Below, in pieces: positions 6,852 through 13,768 of a stretch of DNA of 14,459 nt. The stretch spans positions 1 through 14,459 of the forward strand of contig USCK01000034.1 in the NCBI GenBank assembly GCA_900553205.1. The letters are read 5' to 3'. The stretch is from an uncultured bacterium. GTDB taxonomy: Bacteria > Cyanobacteriota > Vampirovibrionia > Gastranaerophilales > Gastranaerophilaceae. The stretch's first letter is position 1. Each line of letters opens with the position of its first letter. The translations under genes were made by a program, and so were the position numbers. The notes below the pieces were generated by a model. The model had not been told where the DNA came from. It did not search any database and saw nothing but the letters and a program-made list of their open reading frames with translations.

Positions 6852-8444
6852 ATGAACAAAATACAAATTAAAGCAGAAATTCTGACCTTGATTACAAAAT
6901 TGCAAACAACAACAGCAGTTTCTGATGATATGTTTGCCCTACTAGATGCAGAAGAAGATAAACAAGCAGTAATGGATGTTTTACTCAAAGAGCTTTCCAG
7001 AGCCAAAGAACAAAAAGCGTTTGTTATATGCTATATGTTGACCAGATTATTCACAAAAGAACAATTAAACACGAATTTACGGGAATTTATCAGAGCTCCT
7101 AAAATAAGTGATTATGCAAAAATGATTGCATTTAATCTTTTAAGAGATATTGGCAGTGAGATTCAATATGATGAAGTCAACGGCTATTTTACAGAGTTTG
7201 AACAAATCGTTGACGAAGAAACCAAAGAACTTTTGAACACTGCAATAATGAATCCGGAAGCACAAATTGATTTTATGGATTTTATGATTGCACTACCCAA
7301 AGAAGAACAATCAATACTTGTAAAATCTCTAAACGAAGATTACAGCCACGATGCTTTGGCTAATATCTTAATTCCAATATTTCTTTACAACCCAAAATCA
7401 GATTTGGCAAAAGAGGTTGCAGGTTTATTAGCAAATTCTAAATCACAGCTTGCATTCCATGCTTTTGAAGATGCAAAAGAATTTGTCGGTGAGGATTTGT
7501 ACCCACTTATTAACAAAGGTCTGTCAACATTAAAACTTGCAGGTGTAAGAGTTGACAACACTATCGAATTTTATAAAGAAATTCTAAAAGCTTCAAAACC
7601 TTATCGTTCATATATTAGTTACCCTGATGGACATGGTAATAATGCCGTTGTATTTTCTAGAAAGCGACCTGACGAAACTTTGCAATTTGTTGCAATGGTA
7701 ATAAATGATAGATATGGTGTTCTTGACTGTTTTGGATTTAACGAGATTACAGAATTTGATTTCAATAGAATTTTAGACAGATTCTTTGGCTCTACAGGTC
7801 GTGTAGAAATTGATATTCGAGTTCTTAAATTTTTAATTGATGAGGCTGAAAAATTATCTCGATACAATATGGATATTCTTCCTTATGAATATGTATGTTG
7901 GGAAAATATATTGTTGGATATTGAGCCTAAAAAACCTCAATGCACATTAAAACCAAAAGAATTAACAAAAGAAGATATTGATAATATTGCAATGCTTGAA
8001 TTTGTTCAACCTTGGTTTTACGACACAGAGACATCTGAAGAATTTAAAACCTTCATCGAAAAACTTAACCACGAAATGTTGACAAACGAATTCAATGTTG
8101 ATTTAGAAAAGTTTATTGATGATAATTTTTCAACAGTATTCACAAAAGAAGAACTTTTATTATGGAACAGAAGATTCTGTTTTGCATCATATCTAAGTGA
8201 ACTGAGAGCAAAGAACGCAGAATCTCAACTGTTATTATCACTGCAAGATAACAAAGAATTCTTGAAAAATATTCTAAGAAAAAGTATTTACGAATATTAT
8301 GTACGACAACGTTGGATACTTACAAACAGCAAAAATACAAAATCTATTTTTAATAAAAAGAAAGAAGATGACACTATCGGATTTGAATTAATGCAAATTG
8401 ATATGATAATTTCTTCAATCGAAAACTTGTGGGTAAAAGCATAA
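6852..8444 (+). CDS. Unknown 530-residue cytoplasmic protein, mostly alpha-helical
   Basis: I do not recognise this family. There is no signal peptide or membrane segment. Residues 1-240 are runs of amphipathic helices, possibly a HEAT-like solenoid; repeats are not regular enough to name. A distinct, probably beta-containing block follows at about 250-300: SYISYPDGHGNNAVVFSRK, then FVAMVINDRYGVLDCFGFNEI. The rest (300-530) is helical again, with aromatic-rich stretches (LLLWNRRFCF, 436-445; YEYYVRQRW, 480-488). The start ATG follows AGGTGA that overlaps the upstream stop. It is packed 3 bp after the zinc-binding protein and 1 bp before ruvX, so it belongs to the operon. A role as a scaffold or a partner of the neighbouring Clp-like proteins is a guess from position only. 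Confidence 0.85.
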   Translation: MNKIQIKAEILTLITKLQTTTAVSDDMFALLDAEEDKQAVMDVLLKELSRAKEQKAFVICYMLTRLFTKEQLNTNLREFIRAPKISDYAKMIAFNLLRDIGSEIQYDEVNGYFTEFEQIVDEETKELLNTAIMNPEAQIDFMDFMIALPKEEQSILVKSLNEDYSHDALANILIPIFLYNPKSDLAKEVAGLLANSKSQLAFHAFEDAKEFVGEDLYPLINKGLSTLKLAGVRVDNTIEFYKEILKASKPYRSYISYPDGHGNNAVVFSRKRPDETLQFVAMVINDRYGVLDCFGFNEITEFDFNRILDRFFGSTGRVEIDIRVLKFLIDEAEKLSRYNMDILPYEYVCWENILLDIEPKKPQCTLKPKELTKEDIDNIAMLEFVQPWFYDTETSEEFKTFIEKLNHEMLTNEFNVDLEKFIDDNFSTVFTKEELLLWNRRFCFASYLSELRAKNAESQLLLSLQDNKEFLKNILRKSIYEYYVRQRWILTNSKNTKSIFNKKKEDDTIGFELMQIDMIISSIENLWVKA

Positions 8445-8445
8445 T

Positions 8446-8844
8446 ATGAATAAAGTAATGGCTTTAGATGTAGGCACAAAACGTATAGGAGTTGCACTTA
8501 GCGACTTCTTGCATATTACTGCAAACGGACACTCTTGCGTGCCTCGCCACCCTGAGAATGAAGCCATTGAGCAAATTAAACAAATCGCTATCGAGAACAA
8601 GGTTGAAACAATAGTTGTCGGAGTTCCTATAAATATGGACGGAACATACGGGTTTCAATCTGATGATTGTAAAAATTTTGCTGGTAAATTAAACGGGTTT
8701 GAGATAGTATTTGAAGACGAGCGTTTGACATCAAATCAAGCAGAAGAAAATTTAAGACAAAGAAAAATAAATTTTCGCAAAGACAAATCTCTTGTAGATA
8801 TCGAAAGTGCTTGTATAATATTAGAACAATATTTAAGAAAGTGA
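8446..8844 (+). CDS. ruvX: RuvX/YqgF family putative RNase H-fold nuclease (pre-16S rRNA processing)
   Basis: YqgF/RuvX proteins have an RNase H-like fold and are implicated in maturation of the 5' end of 16S rRNA; an older proposal made them Holliday junction resolvases. The 132 aa match the family length. Motifs are ALDVGTKRIGVALSD (6-20) with the first catalytic aspartate D8, VVGVPINMDGT near the middle, FEDERLTS with the second acidic position, and the C-terminal VDIESACIILEQYL with the third. Translation may start at 8446 or at the in-frame ATG four codons later (8458); no strong ribosome-binding site separates them. The pairing with a downstream DUF1292 gene is as in Bacillus (yrrK-yrzB) and supports the call. 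Confidence 0.93.
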   Translation: MNKVMALDVGTKRIGVALSDFLHITANGHSCVPRHPENEAIEQIKQIAIENKVETIVVGVPINMDGTYGFQSDDCKNFAGKLNGFEIVFEDERLTSNQAEENLRQRKINFRKDKSLVDIESACIILEQYLRK

Positions 8845-8851
8845 GAAAATA

Positions 8852-9124
8852 ATGGCAGAAGTTAATGACGACCAAATTATAGAAACCGTTACTGAAGACG
8901 GCGAAAAAGTTCAATTCAAATTATTTGATATAGTAGAATTTGAAGAAAAAGAATATGCTTTGTTACTTCCTTTAGAAGATGAAGACAATGAAGATGCAGA
9001 GTTAGTTCTTATGCAATTAACAAAAGAAGATGACGATTATATTTTTGAAACTATTGAAGATGATGATGAATTTGATAGAGTTTCAGAATATATTGAATCT
9101 TTAGCAGATGAAGATGAGGAATAA
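8852..9124 (+). CDS. DUF1292 family acidic small protein (YrzB-like)
   Basis: A 90-aa, extremely acidic protein (37 of 90 residues are D or E). The core pattern, ITV-DEDG-E-F-level strands followed by FDIVEFEEKEYALLLPL and an acidic loop, then LVLMQL and DDDYIFETIEDDDEFDRV, is that of DUF1292 proteins such as B. subtilis YrzB. The biochemical function is unknown in the family. The domain is short and probably folds as a small beta sheet followed by a helix, with an acidic C-terminal tail. It starts 7 bp after ruvX, a linkage seen in Firmicutes, which hints at a joint role in rRNA or RNA metabolism. The next gene, the Clp-repeat protein, begins 4 bp downstream. Confidence 0.88.
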   Translation: MAEVNDDQIIETVTEDGEKVQFKLFDIVEFEEKEYALLLPLEDEDNEDAELVLMQLTKEDDDYIFETIEDDDEFDRVSEYIESLADEDEE

Positions 9125-9128
9125 ATAA

Positions 9129-10463
9129 GTGTTAGAAAGATTTACCGAACAAGCTATTAATACGGTTGCAGAATCTCAAGAATATGCGATAGAACTCGGA
9201 AGTTCTTCTGTCGGGCTTGAGCATTTGTTGTATGCGATTGTAAAAGAGGCAAAAGGTATATCTTTGAGATTGTTCAAGAATGCAAATATAACATTAGAAA
9301 AAATTGATGATGAAGTAAGATTGTGTGTATCACAATCAACCAACCGTTTCTCTGCAATACCTTTTAATACTCATTACAAAGAGACATTAAAAAAGACAAT
9401 GGATTTGGCAAATATTTCAGGTCATCAAAATATTTTGTATGAACATTTATTTTTAGCACTACTTTCTGATAAAACTTCTAATGTTTCAAGAATATTAGAA
9501 GGCTTTGGATTTGATATCTTCAAAGCCAAGGATATTTTGAGCAAATTGGTGCAAAAGAAACAAAAGAGATTGGAACACCCTGAAGGCGAAGAAAAAGAAC
9601 GTAAAAACCTTGTTGACTATATCTTTGACAATTCAGGCGTGTCACCTATCTTTGATAGAGCGATAGCTAAACTTTCTACATCTGAGTATGAAATTCTCGG
9701 TACAGAACAGATTATTGCTTCAATATTAGAGGACAAGGGTTCGAATTTGGCAAAAATATTTGCTCAGTTTGGAGTTACTGCAGAGAGTTTTGATGAGAAA
9801 CTAAAATCATTAACTTCAAGAAATGCAGAATATGATAAAAAAGTGGTATTCACTCCAAAAGCTTTTATTGCAATGAATATGGCATTACAGACTGCCAAAG
9901 AGCTTGGTTCTTCAAAAGTTTTGCCGGAGCATTTAGCATTAGGTATTTTAAAAAGCCATAACGGTGTAGCCTATGAAATTTTGAACAAATTGAATGTCAA
10001 CGAAAACGATTTGATAGATGCTATCGTTAAACCTATCGAAAAACAAATGCCTGAAACGCTGATTATTCTAAAATTGGCAAAGGAAGAAGCTCGTAGAATC
10101 GGTAAAAAAGTTGTCGGTACCGAAATGTTACTTTTGGGTATAATTTCTGAAGGTGCAGGCGTAGGTGCAAGAGTTTTGAATAAACTTGAAATCACATTAC
10201 AAGATGCAAGAAAAATAATTGAATCTCAACTTGGTTATGGCGATGATTATTTTGACAGCGAAATTGTATTCACAAAACGCGCAAAGGCTGTATTGGAACG
10301 AGCTTGGGAACTTGCAAAATCTAAGAATAAAGAAAGGATTGCATCAGAAGACCTTTTGATGGCAATTATTGCAGACCCATCAGCTTTAGCGATGAAGGTC
10401 TTAGAGCAATTAGGCGTAGATGCAGTTGAAATTAAATATGGTATTTTAAAAGAGATTGAATAG
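9129..10463 (+). CDS. Multi-repeat Clp N-terminal domain protein without ATPase
   Basis: The 444 aa consist of six Clp_N half-repeats, or three double Clp_N domains. The half-repeats lie at about 3-67, 78-143, 173-230, 240-302, 309-367 and 380-443. Each carries the signature turn before the second helix: VGLEHLLYAI (28), LYEHLFLALL (103), LGTEQIIASI (190), LPEHLALGIL (265), VGTEMLLLGI (329) and IASEDLLMAI (404). The last pair, from LAKEEARRIG to the C-terminus, is strikingly close to the N-domain of cyanobacterial/plastid ClpC. The first pair opens with ClpC-like LERFTEQAI. No Walker A or B motif or AAA+ module follows, so it cannot be an unfoldase. ClpC N-domains bind adaptors and substrates, so this may recruit or tether clients. 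The GTG start has GAGGA 8 nt upstream. It overlaps tilS by 1 bp. Confidence 0.88.
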   Translation: MLERFTEQAINTVAESQEYAIELGSSSVGLEHLLYAIVKEAKGISLRLFKNANITLEKIDDEVRLCVSQSTNRFSAIPFNTHYKETLKKTMDLANISGHQNILYEHLFLALLSDKTSNVSRILEGFGFDIFKAKDILSKLVQKKQKRLEHPEGEEKERKNLVDYIFDNSGVSPIFDRAIAKLSTSEYEILGTEQIIASILEDKGSNLAKIFAQFGVTAESFDEKLKSLTSRNAEYDKKVVFTPKAFIAMNMALQTAKELGSSKVLPEHLALGILKSHNGVAYEILNKLNVNENDLIDAIVKPIEKQMPETLIILKLAKEEARRIGKKVVGTEMLLLGIISEGAGVGARVLNKLEITLQDARKIIESQLGYGDDYFDSEIVFTKRAKAVLERAWELAKSKNKERIASEDLLMAIIADPSALAMKVLEQLGVDAVEIKYGILKEIE

Positions 10464-11815
10464 TGTTAAAAGATACAGTATTAGAATTTCTAAATAAATA
10501 TAATTTGTTAAACAACAAAACCTTAATTGTCGGATTCTCTGGTGGACACGATTCTATGTGTCTTTTGGATATTTTATTCAGATTATCACAAACTTACAAC
10601 TTCAAGCTTATAGCAGCACATTTCAACCATAATTGGCGAGGGATAGAGTCAAAAATGGAGCAAGATGTTTGCCGTCATTTTTGTGAAGAAAGACAAATTG
10701 AATTTTATACCAAAACTGCGGCATTAAATATGAAACAGTCAGAAGCCGTTGCTAGAGCCATGAGATATGATTTCTTTGAAAAAGCTTTGAATAAATACAA
10801 TGCCGATGCCTTTTTAACTGCTCATAACAAGAACGATAATGCGGAAACTGTTTTATATAGAGTTATAAAAGGTACAGGTGTTACGGGACTAAAAGGTATT
10901 GCCGAAAAAAGAGATAATATTTATCGCCCTCTTTTGAATATAACAAGAGAAGAAATTGATGAATATTGTGAAACAAATGAACTTGTACCAAACAACGATT
11001 CTTCAAACACAAATACAAAATATAAACGAAATTTTATAAGACATCAATTATTACCATTAGCTGAGGAAATTAACGAAAATGCAGTAGATTCTCTGAATTC
11101 GTTATCAAAAGTTGCAACAGATGAGTCTGCAATAGTTCATGAATATATGAACTACGTAAAATCTGTAGTAAAAGTAAATGAATCTATAATAACGGAACGA
11201 TATATAGGGCTTTCGGCACCTGTAAAACGCAAATTATTGTACGATTTGGTTGTAGAAAACAATTTAGATTATGATTCTGAAAAAATTTATAACTTATATA
11301 ATTTTGTTGAAACCAATTACAAATCAAAAAATGGAATTAAAACGTCTTTATCTACAGGCATGTGGCTATATGTAAGTTCTCAAATTATTGAAATCATTAC
11401 CAAAACTCCAAAGCTTGAAGATGAAGTCCTAGTCAGATTAGAAGGCAAATACGAAATTGGAGATTACGAATTTGAGATTACAACATACGCTGGAGAAAAT
11501 ATAGAAACATTCCCTCAAGATAATTCATACACAGCTTATGTTGATTTAAACGGAATTGATTTAGATTTCGTACTAAGAACTAGACACGATGGAGATATAA
11601 TAAATCCATTAGGTATGTCAGGCAGTATGAAGCTAAAAAAATATCTTATTTCAAAATCTGTTCCACAACATAAAAAAGATGATTTAATTTTGTTATGTAA
11701 AGATAATGAAATTTTATGGGTTGCAGGTTTAGGTTTAAGTAATAAAATTCATGTAACAGATAAACCAACACATAAATTAGTGTTAAGGAGAAAATATCAT
11801 GATGATAACACCTGA
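10463..11815 (+). CDS. tilS: tRNA(Ile)-lysidine synthase TilS
   Basis: TilS attaches lysine to C34 of the CAU-anticodon tRNA-Ile so that it reads AUA, an essential step in bacteria. The PP-loop ATPase motif is SGGHDS (26-31). Further family blocks are AAHFNHNWRG (51-60), TAHNKNDNAETVL (119-131), YRPLL and DSSNTNTKYKRNFIRHQLLPL (169-189). The C-terminal part (about 370-445) has the substrate-binding TilS_C pattern, including LRTRHDGDIINPLG and KKYLISKSVPQHKKD. At 450 aa it is a full-length, long-form TilS. It starts with GTG overlapping the previous stop by 1 bp and ends 17 bp inside hpt. The tilS-hpt pair is a conserved neighbourhood in many bacteria, Firmicutes included; the usual third member ftsH is not adjacent here. 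Confidence 0.95.
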   Translation: MLKDTVLEFLNKYNLLNNKTLIVGFSGGHDSMCLLDILFRLSQTYNFKLIAAHFNHNWRGIESKMEQDVCRHFCEERQIEFYTKTAALNMKQSEAVARAMRYDFFEKALNKYNADAFLTAHNKNDNAETVLYRVIKGTGVTGLKGIAEKRDNIYRPLLNITREEIDEYCETNELVPNNDSSNTNTKYKRNFIRHQLLPLAEEINENAVDSLNSLSKVATDESAIVHEYMNYVKSVVKVNESIITERYIGLSAPVKRKLLYDLVVENNLDYDSEKIYNLYNFVETNYKSKNGIKTSLSTGMWLYVSSQIIEIITKTPKLEDEVLVRLEGKYEIGDYEFEITTYAGENIETFPQDNSYTAYVDLNGIDLDFVLRTRHDGDIINPLGMSGSMKLKKYLISKSVPQHKKDDLILLCKDNEILWVAGLGLSNKIHVTDKPTHKLVLRRKYHDDNT

Positions 11816-12332
11816 AGATATACATGTATTGTATTCTCAAGAAGAATTACAAAAACGTATTAAAGAATTGGCAGAAGAACTAAACAATCATTTTAAAGGC
11901 GAAGATATTTTTGCAATATGCGTTCTAAAAGGTTCTGTGATGTTCTTTACGGATTTGGTTGAATATTTAACAATGCCGTTAAAAATGGAATTTATCCGTT
12001 TATCCAGTTATGGTTCTAATTATTCATCTTCAGGAAAAGTAAAAGCAGTAAACCTTTCTTTACCTGATATTAACGGAAAAAATGTATTAATTGTTGAAGA
12101 TATTATTGACACAGGTCATACTGCAAAATTTTTATTAGATTTTATCGGACATAACTTCCAAACAAAATCAACAACATTTTGTTCACTATTGAACAAAAAA
12201 TCAAAACGAGTTGTAGATGTAGATGCAGATTTTTCTGGCTTTGTAGTTGATGACAAATTCCTTGTCGGATACGGTTTAGATTTTGAAGGATATTACAGAA
12301 ATATTCCATATATCGGGTATGTAGATGTATAA
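11799..12332 (+). CDS. hpt: Hypoxanthine phosphoribosyltransferase
   Basis: This purine-salvage enzyme transfers ribose 5-phosphate from PRPP to hypoxanthine (and often guanine). The 177 aa match bacterial HPRTs. Motifs are LKGSVMFFTDL (43-53, the PPi-binding loop), SSYGSNYSSSGKVK (69-82, the mobile catalytic loop), the PRPP signature VLIVEDIIDTGHT (96-108) and DFSGFVVDDKFLVGYGLDF (144-162), which carries the base-binding region, followed by YYRNIPYIG. AAGGAG (11785-11790) lies 8 nt before the ATG at 11799, and a second ATG follows immediately (11802); the first is better spaced. It overlaps tilS by 17 bp and the next gene by 8 bp, so translation is probably coupled. Confidence 0.95.
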   Translation: MMITPEDIHVLYSQEELQKRIKELAEELNNHFKGEDIFAICVLKGSVMFFTDLVEYLTMPLKMEFIRLSSYGSNYSSSGKVKAVNLSLPDINGKNVLIVEDIIDTGHTAKFLLDFIGHNFQTKSTTFCSLLNKKSKRVVDVDADFSGFVVDDKFLVGYGLDFEGYYRNIPYIGYVDV

Positions 12333-12978
12333 TGTCGCATTTATCCCTGTCAGAGCAGGAAGCAAATCAATAAAAAACAAAAATATAACATTGGTCAACA
12401 ATAAACCTTTGATTTATTGGACAGTTAGTGTTGCAAATAATTCTAACCTTGATAAGGTATTTGTTTCTACAGATAGTGACGAAATCAAATCTGTAGTTGA
12501 GAGTTTCGGGCTTGAAAAAGTTGAGGTTATTGGACGCAGTAAAGAATCTTCTTCTGATAATGCGACCTCAGAAACTGCGCTTATTGAATTTGCTCAAAAT
12601 TATGAATTTGATAATGTCGTTTTTATGCAGGCAACATCTCCATTGACCCAAACAAGCGATATAAACGGAGCTTTGAAGAAGTTTTTAAACTCTGATAAAA
12701 AATCTTTAATCTCCACAATAAAACGACATCAGTTTTTATGGGACACAAAAGGTACTCCGATGAATTATGACCCAAACAAACGCCCTCGCCGTCAGGAATG
12801 GGACGGGTATTATATCGAAAACGGTGCGTTTTACATATCATCTCGAAAAGAAATCTTGAGAACCGGTTGCAGAATCACTCCACCTGTTGAGTACTGGGAA
12901 ATGTCTGAACAAAACATTTTTGAGATTGACGAACCGAAAGACATTGAGATAATCGAAAAACTTTTTCCTTTAAAATAA
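12325..12978 (+). CDS. Acylneuraminate-type CMP-sugar cytidylyltransferase (NeuA/PseF-like)
   Basis: Members of this family activate nine-carbon or related acidic sugars (sialic, legionaminic, pseudaminic acid) with CTP before transfer to surface glycans. In 217 aa the visible marks are the nucleotide-binding IPVRAGSKSIKNKN (7-20), STDSDEI (48-54), MQATSPLT (101-108), the substrate region around YIENGAFYI (153-161) and the C-terminal EIDEPKDIEIIEKL (200-213). The length suits a cytidylyltransferase-only protein, with no fused phosphatase. It begins inside the end of hpt (8-bp overlap), yet no other sugar-nucleotide gene is nearby, so the sugar cannot be told from context. The family call is firm; the exact substrate is open. 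It is the last gene of the operon; no strong terminator is seen after it. Confidence 0.88.
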   Translation: MYNVAFIPVRAGSKSIKNKNITLVNNKPLIYWTVSVANNSNLDKVFVSTDSDEIKSVVESFGLEKVEVIGRSKESSSDNATSETALIEFAQNYEFDNVVFMQATSPLTQTSDINGALKKFLNSDKKSLISTIKRHQFLWDTKGTPMNYDPNKRPRRQEWDGYYIENGAFYISSRKEILRTGCRITPPVEYWEMSEQNIFEIDEPKDIEIIEKLFPLK

Positions 12979-12982
12979 TGAT

Positions 12983-13010
12983 TTGCCTATCAAAAAAATA
13001 TAGTTATAAT
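12983..13010 (+). promoter_or_regulatory. Predicted promoter of the secreted HExxH protein
   Basis: TTGCCT (12983-12988), a 16-bp spacer, perfect TATAAT (13005-13010); expected start near 13017, leader about 30 nt. A second TATAAT (13013-13018) overlaps but lacks a good -35. The 11-bp word AGTTATAATTA (13002-13012) recurs at 13711-13721. Confidence 0.5.
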
Positions 13011-13046
13011 TATATAATATGAACAATTTATTTTGAGGGCTTGAAG

Positions 13047-13718
13047 ATGAAAAGATTTTTATTGCTGGCATGTATAATGTTTGGAGTTTCTTTACCTGCA
13101 TTTTCTTGGGGTAAACCCGAACCTGTTCCACCTACGGTAAAACTACCTTCTAAATATACTCCTGAGTACATTCAGTATATTTCAGAGGAATATAAATGCA
13201 CAAGCAAATATGAATTGATTTATGTAGCTATAGATATGTTGAAGGGTACAGAAGGTGATTTTTCAAGAAAAGCTCTTTTAGGGAATAATCTTTCAGGATA
13301 CCCTGTAAAAATTGAATTTAGAGATTTATCTACAATAAACAAAGACTATGCTAATTTTGATGCGATAGGCTGGAAAAAGAAAAATAAACTTTGTATCTAT
13401 ATAAACCCAAAACACCAATGCGCACCTCCGGGAGCTTTAGCAGCACTATTGGCGCACGAGGCTTTGCACCAAGACGAATATAATTCTTTATCAGAAGAAA
13501 CCTATGCTTGGACAATGGAAGCTGCCGTATGGTGCGAGATGAGAGATATTTATCCTGATTCAAACAAAGAAGATGATGATTTGGTTAAGAGAGAAAACAC
13601 CTTGAAACAACTATTTGAAAAAGGTGGATATACAAACAAATACATCAAGAAGGCTGTTTATGCAAACAAGGGATATCAAGGCTTGCCTTTGACATCTCCG
13701 GGGTTTCAAGAGTTATAA
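13047..13718 (+). CDS. Secreted or periplasmic protein with an HExxH zinc-protease-like motif
   Basis: I do not recognise the family. From the ATG at 13047 it is 223 aa. It starts with a clear signal peptide: basic MKR, a hydrophobic stretch to about residue 17, and a likely signal peptidase I site after LPAFS (20). A proline-rich stretch follows. The key feature is LLAHEALHQDEYNSLSEETYAW, where HEALH (137-141) fits the HExxH zinc-binding motif and E150 or E151 could be the third ligand, as in gluzincin-type peptidases. The segment before it, CIYINPKHQCAPPGALAALLAHE, places the helix after a beta strand, as in such folds. Three further cysteines may matter outside the cytoplasm. An in-frame TTG at 13041 is a worse start because GAGGG (13035-13039) is 7 nt from the ATG but 1 nt from the TTG. 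Peptidase activity is inferred, not shown. Confidence 0.8.
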   Translation: MKRFLLLACIMFGVSLPAFSWGKPEPVPPTVKLPSKYTPEYIQYISEEYKCTSKYELIYVAIDMLKGTEGDFSRKALLGNNLSGYPVKIEFRDLSTINKDYANFDAIGWKKKNKLCIYINPKHQCAPPGALAALLAHEALHQDEYNSLSEETYAWTMEAAVWCEMRDIYPDSNKEDDDLVKRENTLKQLFEKGGYTNKYIKKAVYANKGYQGLPLTSPGFQEL

Positions 13719-13748
13719 TTAAGAACTCGGGAATTGCGTAATTATAAC
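13712..13748. repeat. 10-bp perfect inverted repeat upstream of recN
   Basis: GTTATAATTA (13712-13721) and its exact reverse complement TAATTATAAC (13739-13748) are separated by 17 bp. The left arm covers the stop of the upstream gene, and the right arm lies in the recN promoter spacer. It could be an operator or a weak A-U stem; it lacks the GC stem and T-run of an intrinsic terminator. It does not match the LexA boxes I know (Bacillus or cyanobacterial type). Confidence 0.4.
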
Positions 13749-13762
13749 CATTAATATATAAT
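13734..13762 (+). promoter_or_regulatory. Predicted promoter of recN
   Basis: TTGCGT (13734-13739), a 17-bp spacer, perfect TATAAT (13757-13762). Standard spacing places transcription start at 13769, exactly the A of the recN ATG. No ribosome-binding site lies between. Confidence 0.5.
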
Positions 13763-13768
13763 TTTGGT

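Noticed and set aside
9129..10463. Full ClpC unfoldase
   Set aside because: There is no Walker A or B motif, and the frame ends directly before tilS; only N-domain repeats are present.
13041..13046. TTG start six bases upstream for the secreted HExxH protein
   Set aside because: Only 1 nt from the GAGGG ribosome-binding site, whereas the ATG at 13047 is 7 nt away and gives a standard signal peptide start.
13712..13748. Possible intrinsic terminator after the HExxH protein
   Set aside because: The stem is almost purely A-T, the loop is 17 nt and there is no following T-run.
13719..13768. LexA (SOS) box upstream of recN
   Set aside because: The GAAC at 13723-13726 has no properly spaced GTTC partner, so neither the Bacillus nor the cyanobacterial consensus is met.
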